This document shows positions 44,255 through 52,883 of a stretch of DNA of 64,000 nucleotides, in pieces (the first letter of the stretch is position 1; each line of letters begins with the position of its first letter). Below the pieces are notes generated by a model. It was not told the DNA's origin. It worked only from the letters and a program-made list of their open reading frames with translations, and searched no databases. The translations under genes were made by a program, and so were the position numbers. The stretch spans positions 1 to 64,000 of the forward strand of contig JAIMBJ010000017.1 of assembly GCA_023511455.1 (NCBI GenBank), read 5' to 3'. The stretch is from Bacillota bacterium (GTDB lineage Bacteria > Armatimonadota > HRBIN16).

Positions 44255-46744
44255 ATGAGGACTCTGTTCCTGTGGGTCTTACTGCTGGCGACGACAATTT
44301 GGTGTGAGGCTCAACCCCTTCGCGAGTGCCTGGTGCTCCCGATGCCTGGGGGAACCTCCCGTTCTATCCTCTACACCGACCCGATACAGGCTGTGCAGAT
44401 ATCCGGCGCGTGGATACCTCCAAAAGCAGGCGATACCGTCACCTTTCCCGATGGCTCGATACAGCAGTGGCAGGCGGTTACTGCCAGCGCGGACGGCTGG
44501 TTTGAACATCCTGCCCTGCGCAACGGGTATGCGTATGCGGTGGTGTCCTCTGAACGCGAGAAGGTCGTCCTGCTCGAGATGCAGGGCAACGTGTCGGTTA
44601 CCATCAACGGCGAAACGCGCGTCGGTGACGTGTATCAGCACGGTTACGTGAAGATACCAGTGCTCTTAAAGCAGGGGCAGAATGAGCTGCTTTTCCGCTG
44701 CAGTCGCGCAGGCAAGTTGCTGGCTCGGCTGAGCAGTGTTCCTGCTGATGGTGTTCTGCTCAACGTCGGCGATGCTACTCTGCCAGACCTGGTGGTCGGT
44801 GAGGATATGGACGTATGGCTGGGTGTTGTGGTCATCAACGCCAGCACTCAAACCCAGCGCGGACTATCTATCGCTGCCTCGCATGAGGGGGGACGCACGG
44901 TGGAAAGCGCTGTGCCTGCGCTGCCACCTCTTGGGGTTTACAAAGTGCCCGTGCGTCTGCGTGGCATGGCACCCCGCGCCGCGGGTGTGCGCAAGGTGGA
45001 ACTGCGCTTGCTGCGCCAGGAAGGCAAACAGAAGTTCACTGTGGACACTGCAGAACTCACCCTGCGCATCCGCGAACCCCACGAATCGCAGAAGCGCACG
45101 TTCATCAGTACGATAGATGGGAGCGTACAGTACTACGCCGTGCTGCCTGCGCAGAGGCTGAGCAAAGACTCTCCTGCTCCGGCTCTGGTTTTGACACTGC
45201 ATGGGGCAGGCGTGGAAGCAATCGGACAGGTAGATTCCTACTCCCCCAAAACATGGGCAACCCTTGTCGCACCCACCAATCGCCGCCCCTTTGGCTTCAA
45301 CTGGGAAGAATGGGGACGGCTGGATGCCCTGGAGGTACTGGAACTGGCCCAGAAGCAGTGGCGAACCGACCCTTACCGCGTGTACCTGACTGGGCATTCG
45401 ATGGGCGGACATGGCACGTGGCAGGTAGGCTTAACCCATCCCGACCGCTTTGCTGTCCTCGCCCCCAGTGCGGGTTGGGTTAGTATCTGGACATACGCCA
45501 CCAGTGCGCGACTTGGACAGCGTGAACGCACTGGCGACGAACAGACCGACCCGATGGAGGATTTCCTGCTGCGGTGTGCCTCTCCCAGCGACACTCTGTC
45601 GCTGGTGCGCAACAGCCTTCTGCAAGGCGTGTACGTACTGCACGGCGACGCCGACGACAACCTGCCCGTTACCGAGGCACGCCTGATGCGTGAGAGCCTC
45701 TCTTCCATCCACCGCGACTTTGAGTATTACGAACAACCCGGCGCGGGGCACTGGTGGGACGTATCGGACGAGCCGGGCGTGGACTGCGTGGACTGGATGC
45801 CTATTTTCGAGTTGTTTGCCCGCCACCGCCTGCCGACCACCGACAGCGTGCGGCGGGTCGAGTTCACCACGATGAGCCCGGGGGTATCTGCGCGTTGCCA
45901 CTGGGCGAGCATCGAAATGCAGGAACAGCAAATGAAAGCCAGCTCGGTGAACCTGCGCTTTGACCCCGGCAAACGGCGATTCGTGGGCACTACCACCAAC
46001 GTCGCGAGGCTTTCGCTCCGCGTGGAACACCTGAAGCCGGGCGCACCGCTGAGCGTAGAGCTGGACGGACAGGTTATCGGTAACATTTCATACCCCATCC
46101 GTGAGCGACAGATATGGCTGGAGAAACAGGGAGGACAATGGAGGCTGTTAGCTGCACCCTCACCTGCGATGAAGTCTCCCCAGCGGTACGGCGGCTTCAA
46201 GAGCGTTTTCACCAACCGACCGGTGCTGGTGTACGGCACCAGAGGTACGCCTGAGGAGAACGCATGGGCTCTGGCGAAAGCACGTTACGATTCGGAGACG
46301 TTCTGGTATCGCGGCAACGCTACCTTTGAGGTAATCCCCGATATCGAGTTCCAGCCCGAACGCTACCGTGACCGAAACATCGTGCTTTACGGCAATGCCG
46401 AGACCAACGCTGCTTGGAAACTGCTGCTTGGCGACAGCCCGGTGCAGGTGCATCGCGGCGCGGTGCACGTCGGGGATAAAACCCTCAGCGGCGAGGGTAT
46501 CGCCTGCCTGTTCATTCGCCCGCGAACAGGTTCTGCCACCGCACTGGTCGGTGCAGTCTCCGGCACAGGTTTAGCGGGAATGCACCTGACCAACCGACTG
46601 CCCTACTTCACCGCCGGTGCAGGCGTGCCCGATTGTCTGGTGCTGTCCACTGACATGCTGACCAAGGGTATGCAAGGTGTGCTCGGAGCGGGCTTCTTCG
46701 GCGCGGACTGGAGCGTGCAGAAGGGCGAGTTTGTATGGAGGTAG
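44255..46744 (+). CDS. Secreted alpha/beta-hydrolase (feruloyl/PHB-depolymerase-type esterase) with accessory domains
   Basis: An 829-aa exported enzyme. The signal peptide is FLWVLLLATTIWCEAQ. Residues about 20-300 are accessory beta domains. The hydrolase core (about 310-520) has LVLTLHGAGVEAIGQ, nucleophile Ser in VYLTGHSMGGHGTWQ (about residue 385), Asp in YVLHGDADDNLPV and His in QPGAGHWWDV. The C-terminal 300 residues include ENAWALAKARYDSETFWYRG. Such enzymes release ferulic or acetyl esters from plant polymers. The ATG at 44255 has AAAGAG upstream; the ORF extends 33 codons earlier across the divergent promoter region and that extension is rejected. Confidence 0.82.
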   Translation: MRTLFLWVLLLATTIWCEAQPLRECLVLPMPGGTSRSILYTDPIQAVQISGAWIPPKAGDTVTFPDGSIQQWQAVTASADGWFEHPALRNGYAYAVVSSEREKVVLLEMQGNVSVTINGETRVGDVYQHGYVKIPVLLKQGQNELLFRCSRAGKLLARLSSVPADGVLLNVGDATLPDLVVGEDMDVWLGVVVINASTQTQRGLSIAASHEGGRTVESAVPALPPLGVYKVPVRLRGMAPRAAGVRKVELRLLRQEGKQKFTVDTAELTLRIREPHESQKRTFISTIDGSVQYYAVLPAQRLSKDSPAPALVLTLHGAGVEAIGQVDSYSPKTWATLVAPTNRRPFGFNWEEWGRLDALEVLELAQKQWRTDPYRVYLTGHSMGGHGTWQVGLTHPDRFAVLAPSAGWVSIWTYATSARLGQRERTGDEQTDPMEDFLLRCASPSDTLSLVRNSLLQGVYVLHGDADDNLPVTEARLMRESLSSIHRDFEYYEQPGAGHWWDVSDEPGVDCVDWMPIFELFARHRLPTTDSVRRVEFTTMSPGVSARCHWASIEMQEQQMKASSVNLRFDPGKRRFVGTTTNVARLSLRVEHLKPGAPLSVELDGQVIGNISYPIRERQIWLEKQGGQWRLLAAPSPAMKSPQRYGGFKSVFTNRPVLVYGTRGTPEENAWALAKARYDSETFWYRGNATFEVIPDIEFQPERYRDRNIVLYGNAETNAAWKLLLGDSPVQVHRGAVHVGDKTLSGEGIACLFIRPRTGSATALVGAVSGTGLAGMHLTNRLPYFTAGAGVPDCLVLSTDMLTKGMQGVLGAGFFGADWSVQKGEFVWR

Positions 46745-47215
46745 CTATTCCGACTGAAGCTGTTCCCAGAGGAACCGCTCGAAACGCAAGAGGTCCTGCT
46801 CGATGCTATCCCAGTTGGCGAGCAGCTTGTGCCGCAAACTGCTGACACGCTCTGGGTCAAGGGTGTAGTTATAAGAATGCCGAAATACGTGCCGAAATGC
46901 TCGCAGCTCATCGAGCAGTATTGCACTCGGCGCAGACAACACGGGTGGGCGGATGGTAGGGATTTCCATTGCCATCCGCCGAACCAGCTCGCGATGATAA
47001 GCGGTTGGGCTTTCAATTCGATTCTCAAAGGTGCTGGCAATCTCCGCGAACAAATCTTCCATCGCAGAGTAAAAATTATGCAGGTAGTATCCCAGTGTGA
47101 CCGTACGCTCCACACTGGCGACATCTAACGACCTGATTTGCTCCAGGATGCCTTTTATGACATCCATCTGATGCCTCATATACCCGAGTAACTGCGCGAT
47201 TTGCTCTCTTCTCAC
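46745..47215 (-). CDS. HEPN-domain toxin-like protein, HepT family (module 2)
   Basis: A 156-aa helical protein. The HepT motif RX4HXY is intact in FRHVFRHSYNYTLD (about residue 119): catalytic Arg and His, and the Tyr that MntA-type antitoxins AMPylate. The family is a tRNA-cutting or mRNA-cutting ribonuclease toxin. The start is GTG at 47215 in a GTGA overlap with the upstream MNT gene's stop; the ATG in GYMRHQMD is an alternative. It converges with the esterase gene with no gap. It is homologous to module 1 at 11674-12138, where the His is lost. Confidence 0.82.
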   Translation of the reverse strand: MRREQIAQLLGYMRHQMDVIKGILEQIRSLDVASVERTVTLGYYLHNFYSAMEDLFAEIASTFENRIESPTAYHRELVRRMAMEIPTIRPPVLSAPSAILLDELRAFRHVFRHSYNYTLDPERVSSLRHKLLANWDSIEQDLLRFERFLWEQLQSE

Positions 47216-47550
47216 AGCACACGCAACCCCTTTTCCAGGATGTGCCGTCGGAATCGACACTTCTCTATCTCGATCAGGTCGACATCTCGGTGTAGAAGGC
47301 ATCCCAGATCGGCAAGAGTGATGAGGTACTCTTCCTCCGGCAGCCCCTCCACCGCCACGTCGACGTCGGACTCTGGGAGGAACTTACCCTCCTCCAGAAT
47401 GGAGCCTGTCAGATAAACGGCTTTCACTTTTTTTGTGCGAAAGTAGCGTCGCAACGCTTCTACCGCCTTAACCAGCATGTGCTGACGCTGCCGCTCGCGC
47501 TCGGCTATGCGCTCCTGTAGCAGTTTGTCCCATGTGGAGGTGTCAAACAC
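47212..47550 (-). CDS. MNT-type nucleotidyltransferase, antitoxin-like (module 2)
   Basis: A 112-aa nucleotidyltransferase. TGSILEEGKFLPESDVDV (about residue 48) is the metal/ATP-binding motif with eleven residues between GS and DxD, one more than in the two other copies here. It is followed by a HEPN gene with a GTGA overlap, the order MNT then HEPN as in module 1. It would AMPylate and neutralise the HEPN protein (established for the family). The start is GTG 47550 preceded by GGTGAG. Confidence 0.83.
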   Translation of the reverse strand: MFDTSTWDKLLQERIAERERQRQHMLVKAVEALRRYFRTKKVKAVYLTGSILEEGKFLPESDVDVAVEGLPEEEYLITLADLGCLLHRDVDLIEIEKCRFRRHILEKGLRVL

Positions 47551-47592
47551 GGCTTCTCACCATTTAGAGTCTGACAACCTGCGTCCGGTTTG

Positions 47593-48306
47593 TCAAGCGG
47601 GCTCCGCTGCGGAATGTGCCAGTTGTTTCGCACGCTCGAACGCCGCAAGAAGCATCTCGCGCGTCAGCTTGCCCGTGAACGTATTCTGCTGGCTGGGGTG
47701 GTAGCTGCACAGCAACCAGCGGTCGCCGGGCAACGCAAACTCCGCACCATGAGCGAACGCGGATGTTCTCAGTGAGTGCTCGAAACCCAGCTCCTTCAAT
47801 GCACGCAGGGTCCACTCATAGGCAATCCTGCCCAGCGCCACGATAACCCTCCACTCCCCCACACAACGCAGTGTCGCCTTCATCCAGTGCTGGCAGTTCT
47901 GTAACTCCTCGCGCGTGGGTTTGTTGGCAGGAGGGGCGCAGTGGCAGACGGCGGTTACCATCACGTCCCGCAATTCCAAGCCATCCTCGCGATGCAGGCT
48001 CTCCGGCTGGTTGGCTAACCCCACCTCGTACAGCGCGCGAAAAAGCCAGTTTCCGCTCTCGTCGCCCGTGAAGATGCGCCCGGTGCGGTTTCCTCCGTGC
48101 GCGGCAGGGGCAAGACCAACCACCACTATCCTGGCATCGGGGTCGCCGAAGTTGGGAACAGGCTTGCCCCAGTATTCCCAGTCGCGGTAGGCTCGTCGCC
48201 TGGTCTGAGCGACCTGTCGGATATACTCTACCAGACGCGGACACTTCTCGCACGCCGTGATAGCGACGTTCAGTTTATGCAGGCATCTGCCTCCGTCGCT
48301 TACCAC
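47593..48306 (-). CDS. udgB: Uracil-DNA glycosylase, family 5 (UdgB type)
   Basis: A 237-aa DNA-repair enzyme that removes uracil from DNA. Motif A VGLAPAAHGGNRTGRIFTGD (about residue 62) and motif B YHPSQQNTFTGKLT (about residue 203) are characteristic of family 5, the type with Ala in place of the catalytic Asp and common in thermophiles. Cysteines for a 4Fe-4S cluster are in TACEKCPRL and later in VCHCAPP. The start is GTG 48306, 7 nt inside the sugar-kinase gene that precedes it, with AGGTGAG as ribosome-binding site. The heat-linked family is consistent with a thermophilic host but not proof. Confidence 0.93.
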   Translation of the reverse strand: MVSDGGRCLHKLNVAITACEKCPRLVEYIRQVAQTRRRAYRDWEYWGKPVPNFGDPDARIVVVGLAPAAHGGNRTGRIFTGDESGNWLFRALYEVGLANQPESLHREDGLELRDVMVTAVCHCAPPANKPTREELQNCQHWMKATLRCVGEWRVIVALGRIAYEWTLRALKELGFEHSLRTSAFAHGAEFALPGDRWLLCSYHPSQQNTFTGKLTREMLLAAFERAKQLAHSAAEPA

Positions 48307-49232
48307 CTTCTCACCTCCACCTGCGGAAGCAGTTCACGTACCTGTTCTGCGGTGCAGATGTCCGAGCCGTCGGTCATGGCGGTCGCTGCGCCCGCTGCCG
48401 TGCCCCAGCGAAGAGCCTCGTCCATCGCACCACCCTGCATCCACACGCTGAGCACGCCCGCAATCATCGAATCGCCAGAGCCAATGGTGCTCACCGCTTG
48501 CACTTTGGGCGGTATCGCCACCCAGCATCCCTCCGCACAGGCGAGGGCTGCCCCCTTCTCGCCAATAGAGACGATGACTACCGGAACTCCTCCCGTGTGT
48601 AAGTCCCGTGCCGCTTTTGCCGCGTCCTCAACAGTGTCTATCGTTCGCCCCAGTAGCCGTTCGGTTTCGTTCTCATTGGGCTTAATGAGGAAGGGCGAAG
48701 CTTTCAACCCCTGCACCAGAGGCTCGCCATCGGCGTCCAGCACCACCTTTGCCCCGTGACGTGCGGCGATTTCTGCCAGCATAGCGTAGATATCCGTCGG
48801 CACTCCGGGCGGCAGGCTGCCCCCTAACGCCACAAACCGCGCGCTCCGCGAAAGTTCCTCCACCGCCCGCAGCAAGCTGTCGAGTTCCTCCAATGAAATC
48901 TGCGGTCCGCGCTCGTTCAGTGCGGTCGGTGGAGAACCGTCCTCTTCCTGAATGGCAAGGTTGGTACGCGTGTTGCCGTTTACCCAAACAAATCGGCACT
49001 CCACACCGTCTACCTCACTCAGCTCATGCAACACGTACCTTCCGGCCCTGCCGCCCAGAAAGCCGGTGGCGACCACAGGCACCTCCAGCCGCTTCAGCAC
49101 CCGCGCCACGTTCACACCCTTCCCACCGGCGTCTTCTTCAATGCGCAGGATGCGGTTGGTATCATGCGGCACCAGCTGTCTGACGTAGATCAGGCGGTCT
49201 ACGGAAGGGTTCAGGGTCACGGTGAGTATCAT
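48300..49232 (-). CDS. PfkB-type hexose-phosphate kinase (1-phosphofructokinase/tagatose-6-phosphate kinase-like)
   Basis: A 310-aa ribokinase-superfamily enzyme. It starts MILTVTLNPSVDRLIYV, a FruK/LacC hallmark, followed by EDAGGKGVNVARVLKRL (substrate-binding GGKGxN), SLPPGVPTDIYA, LIKPNENETERLLG and the catalytic loop STIGSGDSMIAGVL with the base Asp. The substrate is fructose-1-phosphate or tagatose-6-phosphate; no PTS fructose transporter is in the window to settle it. It follows pfkA on the minus strand with 73 nt between and overlaps the uracil-DNA glycosylase. Confidence 0.88.
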   Translation of the reverse strand: MILTVTLNPSVDRLIYVRQLVPHDTNRILRIEEDAGGKGVNVARVLKRLEVPVVATGFLGGRAGRYVLHELSEVDGVECRFVWVNGNTRTNLAIQEEDGSPPTALNERGPQISLEELDSLLRAVEELSRSARFVALGGSLPPGVPTDIYAMLAEIAARHGAKVVLDADGEPLVQGLKASPFLIKPNENETERLLGRTIDTVEDAAKAARDLHTGGVPVVIVSIGEKGAALACAEGCWVAIPPKVQAVSTIGSGDSMIAGVLSVWMQGGAMDEALRWGTAAGAATAMTDGSDICTAEQVRELLPQVEVRRW

Positions 49233-49305
49233 CGATATCTGCTCCTCCTACACGAAACTCTCTGGCAATATCTTACGGTCTCCCGGCTCGCCGCAGGCAT
49301 TCTTG

Positions 49306-50268
49306 CTACGACGCCAACACCTCGTTCAGCTTCAACAGGCTCTCATCCAGCACGCGAGGCTGTTCCCAGCACGCCCTCAGCGGAACTGCCACCACCTGTC
49401 CTCCCTGCACCGCGGTCATCATGCCGCTCTGCCCCTGCTGCAGTACCTCCACCGCCAGCGCACCAAAACGCGCGCCATAGATGCGGTCGGTCGCAGTGGG
49501 CGAGCCACCGCGTTGGGTGTAGCCGAGTACGGTAGCGCGCACCTCCTCGCGCAGATACATCTCTACAAACGTAGCGACCTCCTGCGCTTTTGCCGCGCCT
49601 TCTGCAGTGACGATGATGGCAGAACGCTTGCCCCGCGCGATGCCCCGCTTCAGCTTCTCACATATCTGTATCAGGTCGAAGGGGATTTCGGGAACCAGCA
49701 CTGCCTCCGCGCCGCCAGCCAGCCCCACCGCCGCCGCAATAAAGCCGCGCGACCGTCCCATCACTTCAATCACGAAGATGCGCTCGAAACTGTCCGCGGT
49801 ATCGCGAATCTTATCAATTGCGTCCATCGCCACCTGCAGAGCGGTATCATACCCCAGCGTATACTCCGTGCCTCCGATATCGTTGTCAATCGTGGCGGGG
49901 ATGCCCACGACCGCTACTCCTGAAACCTCCTCCAGCTTCGCCGCCCCCCGAAAAGAGCCGTCCCCGCCGATAACTGCCAGCCCTTCGATTCCGTTCTCGT
50001 TCAGCACCTGCGCCGCCAGCTGCAAACCCTCGTCGGTTTTGAAACGCTCACTGCGAGCGGTACGCAGGACAGTACCCCCGCGATTGATGATGCCCCCGAC
50101 CGACGAGAGGTCCATGGGTCGAAGCCAGCCGTTCAGCAACCCCTCATACCCGCGTTCGATACCGATGACTTCTAACCCCGCCACAATCGCCGTCCGCACC
50201 ACGGCACGCAGGGCTGGGTTCATGCCAGCGGCGTCTCCGCCACTGGTCAAAACACCGATACGCTTCAT
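49306..50268 (-). CDS. pfkA: 6-phosphofructokinase, ATP-type
   Basis: A 320-aa glycolytic kinase. VLTSGGDAAGMNPALRAVVR is the N-terminal nucleotide loop (with Ala where most have Pro), IGGDGSFRGAAKL has the Gly of ATP-dependent enzymes instead of the Asp of PPi enzymes, IPATIDNDIGGTEYTLG contains the catalytic Asp, and VIEVMGRSRGFIA and GYTQRGGSPTATDR are fructose-6-phosphate sites. It commits hexose phosphates to glycolysis. The ATG at 50268 has GGGAGGA 6 nt upstream. It is 13 nt downstream of a fructokinase gene. Confidence 0.95.
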   Translation of the reverse strand: MKRIGVLTSGGDAAGMNPALRAVVRTAIVAGLEVIGIERGYEGLLNGWLRPMDLSSVGGIINRGGTVLRTARSERFKTDEGLQLAAQVLNENGIEGLAVIGGDGSFRGAAKLEEVSGVAVVGIPATIDNDIGGTEYTLGYDTALQVAMDAIDKIRDTADSFERIFVIEVMGRSRGFIAAAVGLAGGAEAVLVPEIPFDLIQICEKLKRGIARGKRSAIIVTAEGAAKAQEVATFVEMYLREEVRATVLGYTQRGGSPTATDRIYGARFGALAVEVLQQGQSGMMTAVQGGQVVAVPLRACWEQPRVLDESLLKLNEVLAS

Positions 50269-50281
50269 CACATTCCTCCCG

Positions 50282-51259
50282 TCACACTCTCTGCAACATC
50301 TCCGCCACCTCAGCGTCCGTTGGCAAAGCCGGAATAGCCCCCGCGCGGGTGGCGGTTATTGCCCCGGCTGCATTGGCATAGAGAAACGTGCGCTGCAGGT
50401 CTGAGTCGCTCAGGTTGCGCACCCCCTCGCGTCCCTTTGCCCTCTTGCGCAGCTGCACCAGCATCGCTGCCACAAAGGCATCCCCGCAGCCAACGGTCTC
50501 TACCACTTCCACGGGTATCCCTGAAACTGCCCCGCTACGGGCAGGCGTCGCGTAGTAACATCCCTTCTCCCCTAATGTTACCACAACCAGCACCAGCTGC
50601 GGATAAAGGCTCAGCAGATGGGCAACGCCCACCTCTGGTGTGCGAACCCCGGTGAGGAACTGCAGCTCGGCCTCGTTCATCTTTACCACGTCGGCAAAGC
50701 GCAGACCCGCCTCCAACTGCTGCTTGCCCTCTTCCTCGCTGCGCCACAGGGCAGGACGCATGTTGGGGTCGTACGAGATGAGGCAACCGCTTTCACGGGC
50801 TATCTGCAAAGCAAACAGCGTCGCACTGCGCACCGGCTCGTCCAGCAGGGAGATGGAACCGAAATGGAATATCTTCGCCCGGCGCACGCGGTGAGTGTCC
50901 ACATCGCCCGGTTCATACAGCATATCCGCGCTGGGGTTTCGATAGAAGATGAAGTCGGGCACACCCTCCTTCGTTAGCGACACGAACGCCAGTGCGGTAC
51001 GCGCTTTCTCTTCGAACCGCATACCTCCGACATCTACCCCATACTGGTACAGGGTATCTCTTAACAGGTAACCAAACGGGTCTGCCCCGACCTTGCCCAG
51101 AAAGGCACTGCGCACGCCCAGCTTTGCCACGCCGACCGCCACATTCGCGGGCGCACCGCCCGGAGCGGGCGAAAAGCCTTTCGCCTCCGCTATCGTGACG
51201 CCTTTCTGTTGAGCGACCATATCGATGAGCGCCTCACCCAGGCACACCACCTCCGCCAA
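50282..51259 (-). CDS. PfkB-family carbohydrate kinase (fructokinase-like)
   Basis: A 325-aa ribokinase-type kinase: VVCLGEALIDMVAQ, FSPAPGGAPANVAVGVAKLG (sugar-binding), GKVGADPFGYLLRD, CLISYDPNMRPALW, VKMNEAELQFLTG and the anion hole VETVGCGDAFVAAML with catalytic Asp. The closest known group is ScrK/fructokinase. I choose TTG 51259, 7 nt after GGAGG; GTG 51265 is nearly fused to the ribosome-binding site. It heads the transcript with pfkA, so free fructose would become fructose-6-phosphate and then the bisphosphate. Confidence 0.87.
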   Translation of the reverse strand: MAEVVCLGEALIDMVAQQKGVTIAEAKGFSPAPGGAPANVAVGVAKLGVRSAFLGKVGADPFGYLLRDTLYQYGVDVGGMRFEEKARTALAFVSLTKEGVPDFIFYRNPSADMLYEPGDVDTHRVRRAKIFHFGSISLLDEPVRSATLFALQIARESGCLISYDPNMRPALWRSEEEGKQQLEAGLRFADVVKMNEAELQFLTGVRTPEVGVAHLLSLYPQLVLVVVTLGEKGCYYATPARSGAVSGIPVEVVETVGCGDAFVAAMLVQLRKRAKGREGVRNLSDSDLQRTFLYANAAGAITATRAGAIPALPTDAEVAEMLQRV

Positions 51260-51367
51260 CGTCACCCCTCCTTTGCACCAAACTCACACCAGTAATACCA
51301 CCAGAACACCGCTAACTCCTGTTCCACTAAATCCCTTTCATGGTCGCGGAAGACAGACAAGGACACG

Positions 51368-51402
51368 CCTCTCCTTGCAGGAGAGGGGACGGGGGTGAGG
51401 AA
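51368..51402. repeat. GAGAGGGG dispersed hairpin repeat, left of the insertion sequence
   Basis: CCTCTCC TTGCA GGAGAGG is a 7-bp stem followed by GGACGGGGGTGAGG. A related hairpin with a similar GGCAGGGGTGAGGG tail is on the other side of the insertion sequence (52845-52880). Such repeats are dispersed in many bacterial genomes. Confidence 0.6.
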
Positions 51403-51411
51403 ACAATGAAC

Positions 51412-52828
51412 CCCATACGCATCAAGCTAAGGGATGACAAAGGGGAAGCACCTCTGGCATAATGAGACCATACCCAACTCGTGCCAGGAGGAGCTTCCCA
51501 TGAGCACTTTACCACAAGTGGCTCGATGCATGCAAACCGTCTTGACCGACGAAGCCGATGCCGCCGGGCGCCGCAGCGGCTTTATCCAACGACAAGTCAA
51601 ACTGACAGGCGGCACTTTTGCCCAAACGCTGGTGTTCGGCTGGCTCTCCAACCCCGAAGCCACCCTGGAGGAACTGGCACAAACCGCTGCCGTCTTAGGC
51701 GTCCAGATTACCCCACAAGGGCTGGATGAGCGTTTCACCCCCGAAGCGGCACAGTGTCTGCAACAGGTCTTGGAAGCGGGTCTGCAACAACTGGTGGCGG
51801 ACGAACCCGTTGCCCTCCCTCTGTTAGAGCGTTTCAATGGCGTCTATGTGCAAGATAGTTCCACTATTCCCTTGCCGGACGAACTGGCGGGCATCTGGCG
51901 TGGCTGTGGCGGGCGGACGGAGCAAAGGACGCAATCCTCTCTTAAAATCCAACTGCGGCTCAACCTGACCACTGGTCAACTGCAAGGACCTGCCTTGCAG
52001 GCTGGGCGTGGCTCGGATCGGAGAGCGCCTCTGCCTGCGGATGACCTTCCGGCGGGCGCTTTGTGGCTGGCTGACTTGGGCTATTTCAGCCTCGATTGTT
52101 TGGCTGGCTTGGATGCGCGCGGGGTATACTGGCTGATGCGCCTGCAGGTGCAGACGGCGGTGTTGGGTGCGACTGGGCAAGAAAGGGATGTCTTGGAACT
52201 GCTGCAGGCGCAAGGTCAAGACACGGTAGATATCCCCGTGCGCTTGGGGAAGGACCGATGTCTGCCCTGTGGGTTGTTAGCGCGTCGGGTGTCACCCCAA
52301 GAGGCAGAGCAGCGTCGTCGCCGCCTCAAGGCACAAGCCCGTCGCAAGGGTCGGATGGTCAGCCCGAGGCGACTGGCTTGGGCAGATTGGACGATATACA
52401 TCACCAACGTGCCGACGAGGTTGCTGACGGTTGGCGAAGGGTTGGTATTGGGTTGCCTGCGGTGGCAGATAGAATTGCTTTTCAAACTGTGGAAGTCTCA
52501 CGGTCGGGTGGAGACGTCGCGCAATAGGAAGCCGTGGCGGATATTGTGTGAAGTGTATGCCAAGTTGTTGGCGATGCTGGTGCAGCACTGGGTTCTGCTG
52601 GTAAGTTGTTGGCGGTATGCCGATAGGAGTTTACCGAAGGCAGCCAAAACGGTGCGGCGTTTCGCATTGGGTTTGGCGCGTGCCTTTGGGGATGCTGGGC
52701 AATTGTGCGAGGTGCTCGGCACGATTGCGGGTTGTGTGGCGCAAGGCTGTCGCATGAACAAAAGCAGGCTCCACCCGCGAAGTTATCAACTCTTGCTGGG
52801 GGTGGGGGCTTAGCTTGATGCGTATGGG
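51412..52828 (+). mobile_element. Complete IS4-type insertion sequence, 1417 bp
   Basis: The left end CCCATACGCATCAAGCTAAG (51412-51431) is the exact complement of the right end (52809-52828), giving 20-bp perfect terminal inverted repeats. A single intact transposase gene fills the element, and its stop codon lies within the right repeat. I see no matching target-site duplication: the left flank is ACAATGAAC and the right flank TGAGGGCAA. The perfect ends and intact gene suggest recent activity. Confidence 0.9.
51500..52813 (+). CDS. IS4-family DDE transposase
   Basis: A 437-aa transposase. The catalytic triad is the Asp in GVYVQDSSTIPLPD (about residue 116), the Asp in LWLADLGYFSLD (about residue 193) and the Glu in LRWQIELLFKLWKSHG (about residue 337). 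The last motif fits the IS4 signature R-x3-E-x6-K, though the Tyr expected three residues before Arg is Gly. Between them is the large beta insertion typical of IS4. CAGGAGGAG precedes the ATG at 51500; the upstream 22 codons overlap the left part of the element and are not used. Confidence 0.92.
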   Translation: MSTLPQVARCMQTVLTDEADAAGRRSGFIQRQVKLTGGTFAQTLVFGWLSNPEATLEELAQTAAVLGVQITPQGLDERFTPEAAQCLQQVLEAGLQQLVADEPVALPLLERFNGVYVQDSSTIPLPDELAGIWRGCGGRTEQRTQSSLKIQLRLNLTTGQLQGPALQAGRGSDRRAPLPADDLPAGALWLADLGYFSLDCLAGLDARGVYWLMRLQVQTAVLGATGQERDVLELLQAQGQDTVDIPVRLGKDRCLPCGLLARRVSPQEAEQRRRRLKAQARRKGRMVSPRRLAWADWTIYITNVPTRLLTVGEGLVLGCLRWQIELLFKLWKSHGRVETSRNRKPWRILCEVYAKLLAMLVQHWVLLVSCWRYADRSLPKAAKTVRRFALGLARAFGDAGQLCEVLGTIAGCVAQGCRMNKSRLHPRSYQLLLGVGA

Positions 52829-52844
52829 TGAGGGCAAACAATCA

Positions 52845-52871
52845 CCCCTCTCCCACAGCGTGGGAGAGGGG
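52845..52871. terminator. Strong GC hairpin between transposase and PEP-CTERM gene
   Basis: CCCCTCTCCCAC and GTGGGAGAGGGG form a 12-bp stem with loop AGC. It lies 12 nt from the end of the minus-strand PEP-CTERM gene and 31 nt after the transposase stop. It is also a copy of the GAGAGGGG repeat. It may work as a transcription terminator for both, but has no T tract. Confidence 0.5.
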
Positions 52872-52883
52872 CAGGGGTGAGGG

